A program made the position numbers and the translations under genes. Below are positions 7,864-16,331 of a stretch of 64,000 nt of DNA, piece by piece. Numbering within the stretch: the first letter of the stretch is position 1; each line of letters starts with the position of its first letter. The notes under the pieces are model-generated. The model ran no database searches. It was given only the letters and a program-made list of their open reading frames with translations, and was not told the DNA's origin. Origin of the DNA: Brevundimonas subvibrioides ATCC 15264 (GTDB lineage Bacteria > Pseudomonadota > Alphaproteobacteria > Caulobacterales > Caulobacteraceae); the NCBI RefSeq assembly GCF_000144605.1, contig NC_014375.1, positions 1,364,001-1,428,000 on the forward strand. The letters are read 5' to 3'.

Positions 7864-9540
7864 ATGACCTTGCTCGACGCCACCGGACGACCGATCAGTT
7901 CTTCGCACAAGCCCCGCGCCAACGCCCTGGCTGGAGGTTTCGATTTCGGGTCCTACGATTCAGGCGGAGCCTGCGGGCCGATCATGGCGGACTGGTTCGC
8001 CCAGATCCGTTCAGCGGACATGGAGTGGCTGCCGAACCGAAACCCCTCGGTCGCGCGCGCCAGAGACGTGGTTCGTAACGATCCCATTGGGGCCTCGGCC
8101 GTCGCTCGCCGCCAGAACGCGGCGATCGGCAGAGGCTGGCGATTGTCGGCCCGCCCGAATGCCCGGGCCCTCGGCATCGATCCCATCGTCGCGCGCGAGC
8201 TGGGCGCTGCCATGGAGGTCGAGTTCCGGTCGCATGCCTATGGCCACGCATTCGAGATCGATGCGGAGCGCCGACTGAACTTCGGGCAGCTGCTGCGCGT
8301 CACGACGGCCCACCTGATGGTTGACGGCGACGGCCCCGCCCTGGTCGAATGGGCCGAGGGCGAGGGCACTCGCTACTCGACCCGCCTGCGGCTTGTCGAT
8401 CCCGACAGGCTCTCCAACCCGACAGGTCGGATGGATGACCGGTACCTGCGCGGCGGCATTGAACGCAACGAGGTCGGCGTCCCGGTTCGATACTGGTTCC
8501 GCGAACGGCATCCGGCCGACCTGGGGGTGGATGGCCGGCGATTCACCTGGACCGGCTATGATCGTTTCACCGCCTGGGGTCGCCCCCAGGTGCTTCACGC
8601 CTTCGACCCGCAGCGCGCGGAACAGACCCGTGGCGTCTCGCGCTTCGCGGCCTCGTTGAAGAGCTTCCGGTCGCTGGCGAAGTTCTCCGACGCCACCTTG
8701 CAGGCGGCGACCATCAACGCGTTGATGGTCGCGTTCGTGAAGTCGAGCGCCGGGCCGGAAGCGGTCAGCGAGTTCCTGGAGGTCGACGACCTGAAAGGCT
8801 TCGAGACCTCGCGCGAGAGCTTCTACGAATCCAATCCCGTCTCCCTCGCCGGCGGGGCGCGCATGCCCGTTCTGCCGTTCGGCGACGAGATCGAGATGCA
8901 GACGGCCTCACGTGATGTGGCCAGCTTCGACGCCTTCGTCCGCGCCAACATCCGGCTGATCGCCGCTTCCCTAGGCGTGACCTACGAAGAGCTGTCGATG
9001 GACTACAGCCAGACGAACTATTCGTCCGCGCGCGCCGCCATGGTTCATGCGTGGGCCGAAACGCAGTCACTGTCTTCAATCGTCGAGGCCCAGATCGTCA
9101 GGCCCTATTACGTCGCATTCCTCGAGGAGGCGTTCGACCGGGGGTATCTGTCGATGCCCGCCGGGGCACCGGACTTTTACGACGCCGTCGACGCCTACGC
9201 CGAGGCCAAGTGGATCGGCCCCGGCCGTGGCTACATCGATCCAGTCAAGGAAATCGACGCCGCCGCCGCGCGCATCGAGGCGGGCCTCTCGACCCTGGAA
9301 GACGAATGCGCCGACCAGGGCAAGGATTGGGAGGAGGTTCTCGACCAACAGGCGCGCGAGCGTCAGCGTCGGATCGATCTCAAACTTCCCGACCCAGCGG
9401 CTCCTCCCGAGACCGCGCCGCTGACCCAGACCGAAGCGGAAGACGCCGCAAACGCCCGACCCGGGGCTTTGGCCAGGGTGCGTTCGACGGCCCGGTCGCC
9501 CGAGCACGCCGCCTTTCTCGACCAGCGCTCCGGCGCCTGA
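7864..9540 (+). CDS. portal protein, lambda gpB family
   Basis: 558 residues, as expected for lambda-type portals. Diagnostic stretches are the N-terminal RPISSSHKPR region, DVVRNDPIGASAVARRQNAAIG (about residues 68-89) and SMDYSQTNYSSARAAM (about residues 379-394), the last being a hallmark of this family. The C-terminal 60 residues are acidic and rich in Ala and Arg. The portal dodecamer forms the DNA entry channel and contacts terminase and gpW. It follows gpW with an 8-base gap and precedes the head protease, the standard lambda order. Confidence 0.92.
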   Translation: MTLLDATGRPISSSHKPRANALAGGFDFGSYDSGGACGPIMADWFAQIRSADMEWLPNRNPSVARARDVVRNDPIGASAVARRQNAAIGRGWRLSARPNARALGIDPIVARELGAAMEVEFRSHAYGHAFEIDAERRLNFGQLLRVTTAHLMVDGDGPALVEWAEGEGTRYSTRLRLVDPDRLSNPTGRMDDRYLRGGIERNEVGVPVRYWFRERHPADLGVDGRRFTWTGYDRFTAWGRPQVLHAFDPQRAEQTRGVSRFAASLKSFRSLAKFSDATLQAATINALMVAFVKSSAGPEAVSEFLEVDDLKGFETSRESFYESNPVSLAGGARMPVLPFGDEIEMQTASRDVASFDAFVRANIRLIAASLGVTYEELSMDYSQTNYSSARAAMVHAWAETQSLSSIVEAQIVRPYYVAFLEEAFDRGYLSMPAGAPDFYDAVDAYAEAKWIGPGRGYIDPVKEIDAAAARIEAGLSTLEDECADQGKDWEEVLDQQARERQRRIDLKLPDPAAPPETAPLTQTEAEDAANARPGALARVRSTARSPEHAAFLDQRSGA

Positions 9541-9549
9541 GGACAAACC

Positions 9550-11112
9550 ATGCAAGATGTCCAGCTTCTGGCGTCCCGCTATGCGGGACGTCCCCTTCTG
9601 CTGACGCCAACAGCGGCACGCGACCTCGCGAACCGGGTCCGGCAGATCGACAGCCGCGCGTTCGAACGCCCTTCCCGCGTCGGTGCCTTCCTGCGCCGGG
9701 TCGGCCTCGCCGACGGTGGCAAGCGTCCTCGAATCTCGGCGATGGACGACGATGGCATCCCCGCCGTTCCGATGGACGAACAGCTCGCTTATTCGCCGCG
9801 CTGGCTCGGCGACGTCGAAGACACAGGGTTCTGCTGGTCGTTGAAGGATGGTGTCGCGCTCATCTGCTGCGACACGCCGCTGGTTGAGCGGGGTGACGAA
9901 TTCTGCGGCATGGTCTGGCACGGTTACGACACGCTGCTGATCGCAATGCGCGAGGCGATGGCCGACGCCCGCGTGCGCGGGATCTTCCTGCGCCTCGACA
10001 CGCCGGGCGGAGTGGTCGGCGGCGGACTACCCGCCCTGGCCCAGTTCATGCGCGAGGCCCGCGAAAGCGCCGGGGGCAAGCCCATCTGGGTCTACGCGGA
10101 CATGGCCTGCTCGGCTGGCTACTGGATCGCTGCGCAAGCCGACCGGATCCTGGCACCCAGCGTCGGCTACGTCGGTTCTATCGGTGCCGTGATGGTCCAC
10201 GAGGACTGGTCGGGCGCTCTTGAGCAGGATGGCGTCGCCATCACGTCGATCGAGTTTCCCGATGGCGGGGTGAAGACCGAGGGGGCTTGGTGGAAGGCGC
10301 TCAGCGAGGGTGGCCGCACCGCGCTTCAGTCCGACATCAACCAGGTGGGTGAGATGTTCCTGGCGGACGTCGCGGCCGGTCGGCCCGGTCTGGACCGGGA
10401 AGCTATGCTGGCGATGCGCGCCGACGCCTTCATGGCTGAACACACGGACCCCGCTCGATCGGGCGTCACACTCGGTCTCGCCGATGAGATCGCGACCGAG
10501 GAGGCGGCGTTCGCCGCCCTGGTCGATCACGTTTCCGCCCCTGCGGATCCTGCCCTCGCCGCTGCGCCAGGGGCGCGCACGGCTTCCACCCCGAAGGAGA
10601 GGCCAATGGCCACGAAAACCCATGCGGGCGGCAAGCCGACCCGCGCCGCTCAAGTCGCTCAGGCGAAAAAGGCGATGAAACTCGCTCAGGCCAATCTGGC
10701 CAGGGTGCAGGCGTCGGACGCGGCCGACCCGGCTGAGGATGAAGACGACAATGCGCCCGAGAGCGGCACCGACGAGGCAGCGCTGCCTGGCGAAGACGAG
10801 CCCGGCGACGAAACCGATCCCGATGCGGATGATGAGGACGACGACGAGGCGAAGGCCATCGCGGCATCGGCCGAGGCGGCGTCCCATCCGGCGCTGGCGC
10901 TGGCCGCCATTCGCAGCGGGATGAGCCTGAGCCAGTTCAAGGCCTCCGCCGGCGCGGCCGGTCCCGCCCATCGGCCGTCGCGTCTCGACGCGGCCATGAC
11001 CGGCGCTCGCCGCCTGACCCCGGACGCTCCCGTAGCCGGGAGCCAGGGCATGGGCGGCGCCCTGGTCGCGGACGCCCAGCGCCGCCGCGACGCCTCCAAG
11101 CGGGGTCGCTGA
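9550..11112 (+). CDS. S49 family head maturation protease with C-terminal scaffold domain
   Basis: 520 residues. Residues about 100-330 form a SppA/ClpP-like S49 peptidase, the lambda gpC type: LRLDTPGGVVGGG, then MACSAGYW with the nucleophile Ser near 188, GYVGSIGAVMVHED, and a conserved Lys near 242 (GGVKTE) as the likely general base. After residue 350 the protein becomes low-complexity, Lys- and Ala-rich and then strongly acidic (many Asp and Glu to residue 440), the composition of a scaffold. This is the lambda C/Nu3 arrangement, in which the full-length protein is the protease and an internal in-frame start yields the scaffold alone. Confidence 0.88.
   Translation: MQDVQLLASRYAGRPLLLTPTAARDLANRVRQIDSRAFERPSRVGAFLRRVGLADGGKRPRISAMDDDGIPAVPMDEQLAYSPRWLGDVEDTGFCWSLKDGVALICCDTPLVERGDEFCGMVWHGYDTLLIAMREAMADARVRGIFLRLDTPGGVVGGGLPALAQFMREARESAGGKPIWVYADMACSAGYWIAAQADRILAPSVGYVGSIGAVMVHEDWSGALEQDGVAITSIEFPDGGVKTEGAWWKALSEGGRTALQSDINQVGEMFLADVAAGRPGLDREAMLAMRADAFMAEHTDPARSGVTLGLADEIATEEAAFAALVDHVSAPADPALAAAPGARTASTPKERPMATKTHAGGKPTRAAQVAQAKKAMKLAQANLARVQASDAADPAEDEDDNAPESGTDEAALPGEDEPGDETDPDADDEDDDEAKAIAASAEAASHPALALAAIRSGMSLSQFKASAGAAGPAHRPSRLDAAMTGARRLTPDAPVAGSQGMGGALVADAQRRRDASKRGR
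10606..11112 (+). CDS. nested scaffolding protein (Nu3-like internal start)
   Basis: An in-frame ATG at 10606 lies 6 bases after a strong Shine-Dalgarno (AAGGAGAGG, 10594-10602) inside the protease gene. Translation from it would give a 168-residue protein made only of the basic-then-acidic low-complexity tail, ending in the conserved-looking RRRDASKRGR. In lambda, Nu3 is made the same way from the 3' part of gene C and acts as the internal scaffold for prohead assembly. The site and composition are seen; expression is inferred. Confidence 0.65.
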   Translation: MATKTHAGGKPTRAAQVAQAKKAMKLAQANLARVQASDAADPAEDEDDNAPESGTDEAALPGEDEPGDETDPDADDEDDDEAKAIAASAEAASHPALALAAIRSGMSLSQFKASAGAAGPAHRPSRLDAAMTGARRLTPDAPVAGSQGMGGALVADAQRRRDASKRGR

Positions 11113-11168
11113 CCTCTCCTCGCCTTTTGGCCGGGTCGGCACCGGCGCTTCTCTGAAAGGATCCTGCC

Positions 11169-11567
11169 ATGCAGGTCATCAAAACGAACCAGCCGGGCAC
11201 GCTCGGCGATCTGATCCACTGGGAGGTCAATCCGACCTTCACGACCGAAGACGGCGTGCTGCTGGCCGGCTCCGGCGGCGCGCGGGTGATCGACCAGTTC
11301 ACCGTCATCGCACAGGTCACGGCGAGCAAGAAGCTGCAGACGATCGACTTCGCAGGATCGGGCGGTGCCAACGTCGCCTATGGCGTCAGCCTGTTGCCTG
11401 CCCAAGCGGCCGATGGCGTCGACGGCGAGATCAAGTACCTGCGACGCGGCCCCGCGATCATCCACGCCGAAAGCCTGGTCTGGCCTGCGGGTGCCACTGA
11501 CAACCAGAAGGCCACGGCGCTCGCCGCCCTCCTGGCTCAAGGCATCCTGGCCAAGACCGGCATCTAA
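11169..11567 (+). CDS. head decoration protein, lambda gpD family
   Basis: 132 residues matching the lambda D/HDPD family: an N-terminal arm, a first strand around HWEVNPTFTTEDGVLLAGSG, a beta core, and a C-terminal helix with NQKATALAALLAQGILAKTGI-like ending that fills the capsid trimer. These proteins trimerise on the expanded shell and strengthen it against internal DNA pressure. The gene stands between the protease/scaffold and the major capsid gene, as in lambda. The start has a Shine-Dalgarno (AAAGGA) just upstream. Confidence 0.88.
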   Translation: MQVIKTNQPGTLGDLIHWEVNPTFTTEDGVLLAGSGGARVIDQFTVIAQVTASKKLQTIDFAGSGGANVAYGVSLLPAQAADGVDGEIKYLRRGPAIIHAESLVWPAGATDNQKATALAALLAQGILAKTGI

Positions 11568-11572
11568 CTCAG

Positions 11573-11590
11573 CGGCCCGGAAGCGGGCCG
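11573..11590 (+). other. hairpin between decoration and capsid genes
   Basis: GGCCCG (11574-11579), a GAAG loop and CGGGCC (11584-11589) form a compact hairpin six bases after the decoration-protein stop. No T-run follows, so it is more likely an mRNA-stability or partial attenuation element than a full terminator; head operons often protect or balance the abundant D and E messages in this way. Confidence 0.4.
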
Positions 11591-11666
11591 GCGTTCACCG
11601 ACTGAACTCACCGGTTCGCTGACGGCCCTCGGCCCGCGACCGAAACCCCGAAAAGGAAATCGACCC

Positions 11667-12746
11667 ATGCCGACGACCGTCGTCAACCAAGACTCCGGCC
11701 TGCGCCTGCCGTTCACGGCGGTGGAACTGACCCAGTCCATCAACACCCTGCCGCCCCAGTTCGGGCAGATGGCGCGTGACGGGATGTTCCCGATCGAGCC
11801 GCTGGCTTCGGCCTATATCGAGATCGTGTCGGAAGGCGGCGCGATCTACGCCCTGCCGATCACCGACGAGGGTCGGCCGGCCACGATCGCCCGCCGCGAC
11901 AAGGGCCAGTCGCTGATCTTCAAGATCCCGAACATCACCCACGAAGACAGTGTGCTGGCCAACGACATCCGAAACTGGCTGGCCGCGGCCCAGCGCACCC
12001 GTCGGCCCGAGACGCTGGTGAACCTGGTCAACAAGCGTCTGGAGAAGCTCCGTCGCAAGTTCGACCTGACGCTCGAGCTGCTGCGCGTCTCCGCCCTTGC
12101 GGGCAAGATCGTCGATGGGGGCGGCGGCGAGGTCTACGATCTGTTCACCGCCTTCAACGTCGTCCAGTCGATCGTCTATTTCGACCTCGCCAATGCCAAC
12201 ACCGACGTGAACGCGAAGTGCGGTGAGGTCATCGACATCATCGGTCAGAACCTGAACGACGAAAGCATGAACGGCGTCGTGGCGCGGGTTTCGCCGGGGT
12301 TCTTCAACAAGCTGGTCGCGCACAAGTCCGTCAGGGAACTGTACCTGAATACGGCGAACGCCCTGGCCCTGGCGGCGATCGTGCGCAGCGACGACGGGCA
12401 GTACCGCCCCCGCGAATTTGCGCATGGCGGGGTGCTGTTCCGCGAGTACAACGCCAAGATTCCGATGGCGGACAAGTCGCTCTACACGCCCTTCCCCGGC
12501 GACACCGGTATCGCTTATCCCGATGGCACGCTGGACAGCCACGTCACCTATGCCGCCCCGCCGCTCGACATCCGCGAGCTGGACGGCGAACCGGCCGAAG
12601 GCGGCTCGGACGAAGACCTGATCCACATCAGCGAGGAAATGCTGAAGCACGGTCGTGGCCTTGAATGGTCGGGTCAGATGAACGCCCTGCCTCTGTGGCG
12701 TCGCCCGGCGACCCTGGTCAAGGTGACCGCTGCCGCCGCACCCTGA
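11667..12746 (+). CDS. major capsid protein, lambda gpE family
   Basis: 359 residues, close to lambda E. Typical features are INTLPPQFGQM near the N-terminus, the E-loop-like DEGRPATIARRDKG (about residues 70-83), IPNITHEDSVLANDI (about residues 90-104) and the C-terminal SHVTYAAPPLDIRELD region with a final TLVKVTA strand. It forms the HK97-fold shell. The start is preceded by AAAAGGAAA. The stop is followed by one of the phage palindromes (12757-12781), which with its following TTTT may also end the head transcript. Confidence 0.92.
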   Translation: MPTTVVNQDSGLRLPFTAVELTQSINTLPPQFGQMARDGMFPIEPLASAYIEIVSEGGAIYALPITDEGRPATIARRDKGQSLIFKIPNITHEDSVLANDIRNWLAAAQRTRRPETLVNLVNKRLEKLRRKFDLTLELLRVSALAGKIVDGGGGEVYDLFTAFNVVQSIVYFDLANANTDVNAKCGEVIDIIGQNLNDESMNGVVARVSPGFFNKLVAHKSVRELYLNTANALALAAIVRSDDGQYRPREFAHGGVLFREYNAKIPMADKSLYTPFPGDTGIAYPDGTLDSHVTYAAPPLDIRELDGEPAEGGSDEDLIHISEEMLKHGRGLEWSGQMNALPLWRRPATLVKVTAAAAP

Positions 12747-12756
12747 CTATGATAAG

Positions 12757-12790
12757 CCGGGGCGCACGGTGTGCGCCCCGGTGCCGTTTT
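12757..12790. repeat. phage palindrome copy 2, possible terminator after capsid gene
   Basis: An 11-bp perfect stem (12757-12767 with 12771-12781) encloses a GGT centre. It has the same core as the other dispersed phage palindromes, extended by CCGG at the ends. TTTT at 12787-12790 follows after five bases, so this copy could terminate or attenuate the head transcript. It lies 10 bases after the capsid stop and separates head from neck genes. Confidence 0.65.
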
Positions 12791-12810
12791 GGCTATGACA
12801 GGGGGCCGTG

Positions 12811-13155
12811 ATGGACTTTTCCCGCCATCTGGCTGGGCTCGACGCCGCCATCGACGCCCACCTGCGCGACGACGGGTGGATTCGTCCGAAGGCGGGCGGG
12901 CCGGACGTGTCCGCGCGGATCGCGATCGAGCATCCCAGCGAGACCGATCGGCTGATCGGGGCAGGGATCGAGCGCTCCCGGCCGTGGGTCGAGATTTCAA
13001 TTTCTTCGGTTCCGGTTCTGGTCAAGGGCGACTGTGTCCTGGTCGGTGCCGTGGCTCCCTTCACGGGATGGCGGATCGCGGAAGCGCCCAAGCGGCCAGG
13101 CGATGGCCGTCATTGGCGGGCGGAGGTGGAGCCTTTGGGACTCGTTGACGCGTGA
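12811..13155 (+). CDS. head-tail connector (neck) protein
   Basis: 114 residues from the ATG at 12811; a GTG one codon upstream is possible. The protein is beta-rich with an initial helix (MDFSRHLAGLDAAIDAHLRDDG) and conserved-looking core SRPWVEISISSVPVLVKGDCVL, the size and pattern of lambda FII-type or related neck proteins that seal the portal-gpW complex. Position between capsid and tail genes supports this. It overlaps the next gene by four bases (GTGA). The precise family is uncertain. Confidence 0.55.
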   Translation: MDFSRHLAGLDAAIDAHLRDDGWIRPKAGGPDVSARIAIEHPSETDRLIGAGIERSRPWVEISISSVPVLVKGDCVLVGAVAPFTGWRIAEAPKRPGDGRHWRAEVEPLGLVDA

Positions 13156-13880
13156 GTGAGCTCGGGCTCCAGCTGCGCGCCGCACTGCAGGGAGATTTCG
13201 ACCGCGAGGAGCGGGCAGCGCTAACGCGGGTCGAGCGATCGGTGCAGGCCGCCCTATGGGATTTCGCGGCCGACGAAGTGCAGGGCAAGTGGCGTCAGGA
13301 CATCGGCCAGTCCGGCCTTCGGAACGCCGGTGCGCTGACGAAGACCATCCGGCTGCGCAGGTACAAGAACCAGGGGCTGAACCCCGCCGTCCTGGTCTAT
13401 TCGAACTTTCCGATCATTCAGCGGGCCTTTGAGGCCAACACCGTGATCCGTTCCAAGAGCGGCTTCTATCTGCCCATTCCAAACCCGGACGTCTGGCCCG
13501 GCGGACGGGTCGCCCGGCCGAAGCGGAATGGCGGGCAAAGATCCAACACCATCGCCTTGGCCGAGCAGAGGTTCGGAAAGCTGCGCTTCGTCTATCGCCC
13601 CGGAAAGGCGTCGCTGCTGGTCGCGGAGGTGCGCGAAAGCGCTGCCCGTCCCGGAACGTTCCGCCGGGCCAGCGCCACGGCCCAGCGCACGGGGCGCGGC
13701 CTGGTCACAATCGTCGTCTTTTTCCTAGTACGCGAGGCGCGTCTGCCTCGCTTGCTTCGCGGTCGGGTGATCCGGGACCGCGCGCGGCAGAACGCCGACC
13801 GGGGCGTCGAGCAGCGGTTCGTCCGATACTTTGCGCAGCCGGATCTGCCGCTTCAGCTGGAAGGCCCGTCGCAGGCATGA
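13152..13880 (+). CDS. DUF6441-like minor tail/neck protein
   Basis: 242 residues from a GTG overlapping the previous stop. The sequence resembles the phage DUF6441 family: an N-terminal helical part with KWRQDIGQSGL, then NFPIIQRAFEANTVIRSKSGFYLPIPNP, and a basic C-terminus (LRGRVIRDRARQNADRG) repeatedly found before the tail terminator gene in alphaproteobacterial siphophages. By position it corresponds to lambda gpZ, a tail-completion protein, but sequence alone does not prove that. It overlaps the next gene by four bases. Confidence 0.6.
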   Translation: MSELGLQLRAALQGDFDREERAALTRVERSVQAALWDFAADEVQGKWRQDIGQSGLRNAGALTKTIRLRRYKNQGLNPAVLVYSNFPIIQRAFEANTVIRSKSGFYLPIPNPDVWPGGRVARPKRNGGQRSNTIALAEQRFGKLRFVYRPGKASLLVAEVRESAARPGTFRRASATAQRTGRGLVTIVVFFLVREARLPRLLRGRVIRDRARQNADRGVEQRFVRYFAQPDLPLQLEGPSQA

Positions 13881-14350
13881 GCATCGAAACCGCCTATGCC
13901 ACCCTGGCCGAACGGCTGGAACAGACGCTGCGGGCCACCCTGTTCATGCCCGACACGGCGGTGCTGGAGATCGACCCGGAATCGCCCTTCGAACCGTCCG
14001 GAGATGAGACGGATCGTGTCAGCGCCGCCGCCCTCGTTAAGGTCCGGACCTATGTCGCGCGACAGGCTGTCGGTCGCCCGGCTGGCGCGCGGCGCTACGT
14101 CGTCGAGCGGGAATGCCGCCTGGAGCTGGCTCTGGCCGGGCCGAACCGCGAAGCCCGGCTGGCCGTCGATCTCGAGACCCTGTCTGCCCTGGCGATGCTG
14201 CCCGAGCAGGATCCGACGCTGGGCGGCACGGTCGAGCGCTTTCTGATGGGCGAGATGACCGACGAGGATCTGCCGCCGAACGGCATTGCCACTTTCCTGA
14301 CCTTCGTCCTGAGGGTCCGTTCCGGCGATCCTCTGGGCATGAGCGAGTAG
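13877..14350 (+). CDS. tail terminator-like protein (gpU position)
   Basis: 157 residues. An initial amphipathic helix (YATLAERLEQTLRATLFMPD) is followed by an acidic segment and alternating strands (RRYVVERECRLELALAG), the layout of small tail terminator proteins that cap the tail tube. It starts inside the stop of the preceding gene, and a small gene and then the tail tube follow. The family assignment rests mainly on size and position. Confidence 0.5.
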   Translation: MSIETAYATLAERLEQTLRATLFMPDTAVLEIDPESPFEPSGDETDRVSAAALVKVRTYVARQAVGRPAGARRYVVERECRLELALAGPNREARLAVDLETLSALAMLPEQDPTLGGTVERFLMGEMTDEDLPPNGIATFLTFVLRVRSGDPLGMSE

Positions 14351-14411
14351 GCCGAGACGCCTCATTACGCGGCAGGTTGCTGCCGCAACGCACCTTTCTG
14401 AGGAGAAACCG

Positions 14412-14654
14412 ATGACTGACGCGCCCACTACTGCCGCTGCCAAGCCTGTCGCCAGCGCAGCGTCCGCCGGTGCCCCCAAACCCAACCGGGCCCGCCGTCC
14501 GAAGGCGCAGAAGCCCATCTGGATCGTCCGTCCGCTGACCGGCCTGGAGCGCGTCGCGTCCACCAAGGGGCGCTCAGCCATCGATGCCGGGAAAGCTCGG
14601 GCCGCTACCGAGCGCGATTTCGAGATCGCGGGCGTCCACGAGGACGAACGCTGA
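14412..14654 (+). CDS. small Ala/Lys-rich phage protein
   Basis: 80 residues with a low-complexity N-terminus (TTAAAKPVASAASAGAPKPN), a basic RARRPKAQK patch and a short folded-looking end (WIVRPLTGLERVASTKGRS). A Shine-Dalgarno (TGAGGAG) lies 7 bases before the ATG. It sits between the tail terminator-like gene and the tail tube. I do not recognise a family; the low-complexity head suggests a flexible linker or assembly peptide. Confidence 0.55.
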   Translation: MTDAPTTAAAKPVASAASAGAPKPNRARRPKAQKPIWIVRPLTGLERVASTKGRSAIDAGKARAATERDFEIAGVHEDER

Positions 14655-14675
14655 AGCTGTTTGTGCCCTAACACC

Positions 14676-14703
14676 CGCGACGCGGTCTCGCGCTGCTTGA
14701 GGG
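14676..14703. repeat. CGCGACGCG...CGCTGCTTGAG repeat, copy A
   Basis: CGCGACGCGGTCTCG followed by CGCTGCTTGAGGG (14691-14703). A near copy lies 170 bases downstream (14845-14873). The core CGCTRCTTGAG also appears twice in host DNA at 57205 and 57256. The intergenic stretch 14655-14910 holds these two repeats and palindrome copy 3 but no convincing gene. Confidence 0.5.
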
Positions 14704-14807
14704 CTATCATTCGCCGCCGTCGTTTCCGGCTTTCCGACGGCGGTGTTTCCCGCCGGTGCGTCTAGCCCCGCGCGCCGGCGGGCTCCTGACCTTTCCCCAA
14801 TCTGGCG

Positions 14808-14822
14808 GCGCACGCCGTGCGC
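14808..14822. repeat. phage palindrome copy 3 (GCGCAC-GCC-GTGCGC)
   Basis: A 6-bp version of the dispersed phage palindrome in the untranslated stretch before the tail tube gene, between the two CGCTGCTTGAG repeats. Confidence 0.6.
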
Positions 14823-14844
14823 TGCATCCCTTGCCGCTACCGCG

Positions 14845-14873
14845 CGCGACGCGCTCGCACGCTGCTTGAGCGG
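14845..14873. repeat. CGCGACGCG...CGCTGCTTGAG repeat, copy B
   Basis: GCGCGACGCGCTCGCA followed by CGCTGCTTGAGCGG, aligning with copy A at 14676-14703 over about 28 bases with a few differences. It lies 38 bases before the tail tube start. Confidence 0.5.
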
Positions 14874-14910
14874 CTCTCTCTGATCCACCCTCGCCGAGGA
14901 GCGAACCCCC

Positions 14911-15876
14911 ATGCCCACGGATATCTGGTACGGTGCCGACTGCGAGACGCGGATCGGGAAGCGCGCGAACGCGACGACCCCGCCCACGACCTGGCAGTCC
15001 GTCGAGTTCATGAGCCTGACCGTCAACCCGACGCAGGAATGGCGCGACCGGCCCAAGCTGGGCAACCCGGCCGCCCGGGTGAACACGCTGGATCCGATCA
15101 AGCCGCGCAAGGGCTTCTACCGCGAGAGCGCCGAGGTCGTTCTGGATGCCGACACCCGGTCCCTGCCGCTGTGGCTGCGTCATGCCATGGGCTCGCCGAC
15201 GACCACGACGGCATCTGCCCTCTTCCTTCACACCTTCGCGTCGGGAGCGAAGACCGAGCAGTATTTCGATATCGTGGTGAAGGTCGGGGCCAGCGATTTC
15301 CGGATCTATCAGGGGCTGACGCTTTCGCAGCTTTCGATCCAGAACACCGGCGAGAACACGCAGGACTTCAACATCAACCTGAGCCTGCTGGGCCTCAGCC
15401 GCGCCAAGGCAACGTCCTGGCCGACCGGCACGGTTACCGCCTGTCCGGCCGAGGCACCGATCCTGAGGGCGATCTTCTCGGTCGATAACGTCGCCGCCGG
15501 CAACATGCTGTCGTCGTCCCTCAGCTGGGATCGCCAGCTGCAGGAGGGCGTGTTCCTGAGCGCCGCGCCGACGGTGTCGTCGCTGCGTCCGAACGGCGGC
15601 TCGCATTCGGGCTCGGCGACCTTCCGCGCGATCGGCGCCGTCTTCGACACGATGGAAGAGGCCGACACGGTGTTCAGCGCCCAGCTGAACTATTACGGGG
15701 TCGTGGCGGATCACTTCATCCGGTTCGAGCACGCTACGGCCCTGCTGCAGCCGAGCCCGCTACCGATCTCTGGACCGGGCACGATCGAGCGGACGCTGAA
15801 CTGGGCACCGTTCCAGACGGGTTCTACCCCTGCCTTGACCATCGCCATCGTCAACGACGTGACGGCCTACGCATGA
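14911..15876 (+). CDS. phage tail tube (major tail) protein
   Basis: 321 residues, abundant beta structure. SFRESAEVVLDADTRSLPLWLRHAMGSP-like text near residues 68-95 and FRIYQGLTLSQLSIQ near residues 130-145 match the phage_tube family of siphophages. The N-terminal MPTDIWYGADCETRIG is a variant of the usual opening, where a wide 'GADC' replaces a simple start. It should polymerise as hexameric rings around the tape measure. Position before the G/GT-like pair and tape measure is standard. It overlaps the next gene by four bases (ATGA). Confidence 0.85.
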   Translation: MPTDIWYGADCETRIGKRANATTPPTTWQSVEFMSLTVNPTQEWRDRPKLGNPAARVNTLDPIKPRKGFYRESAEVVLDADTRSLPLWLRHAMGSPTTTTASALFLHTFASGAKTEQYFDIVVKVGASDFRIYQGLTLSQLSIQNTGENTQDFNINLSLLGLSRAKATSWPTGTVTACPAEAPILRAIFSVDNVAAGNMLSSSLSWDRQLQEGVFLSAAPTVSSLRPNGGSHSGSATFRAIGAVFDTMEEADTVFSAQLNYYGVVADHFIRFEHATALLQPSPLPISGPGTIERTLNWAPFQTGSTPALTIAIVNDVTAYA

Positions 15877-16331
15877 TCCGCATCGGCACGAACCGTGAGC
15901 CCGTGACGGTCACGCTCCGTCCTCCCTATGGCGACGTGACCGTCACCCTGAAACGCCTGACCACCTCCCACTATGGAGAGGCCCAACAGGCGGCCCAGGC
16001 GATCCTGCGGAACGATGCCGAGCTGCTGAACCTGCTGGTCAAGCACGACCTTCTGCCCGAGGGCGGGGTGAAGGCCTGGAAGCGGATGAAGGACAAGGAC
16101 GTGATGGCGTACGCCGCCTTCCTGTCCGGCATCGGCGTCTGGCTGGGCGCGGTCGAGTGCGCTGTCCGTGGGATTTCCGAATGGACCGGCATCCTGGGCG
16201 AAGATGGCAAGCCCGCGGCGGTCGAGCGCGAGATCATCGAGACCCTGATGCTGGACGAGGCGCTGAGCCACCAGATCACGACCCAACTGGATCAAGCCGC
16301 GAGGATCCTTTTCGTCGAGGGGGAGCGCTAA
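15873..16331 (+). CDS. tail assembly chaperone, gpG-like
   Basis: 152 residues, mostly helical after a beta N-terminus (VTVTLRPPYGDVTVTLKRL). It sits exactly where lambda G stands, between tail tube and tape measure. Its 3' end is followed by an open frame in the -1 register (16307-16723) that lacks a good start of its own, the arrangement that in lambda is joined by programmed -1 frameshifting to give gpGT. The chaperone is thought to coat the tape measure before tail assembly and is absent from the virion. Confidence 0.65.
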   Translation: MIRIGTNREPVTVTLRPPYGDVTVTLKRLTTSHYGEAQQAAQAILRNDAELLNLLVKHDLLPEGGVKAWKRMKDKDVMAYAAFLSGIGVWLGAVECAVRGISEWTGILGEDGKPAAVEREIIETLMLDEALSHQITTQLDQAARILFVEGER

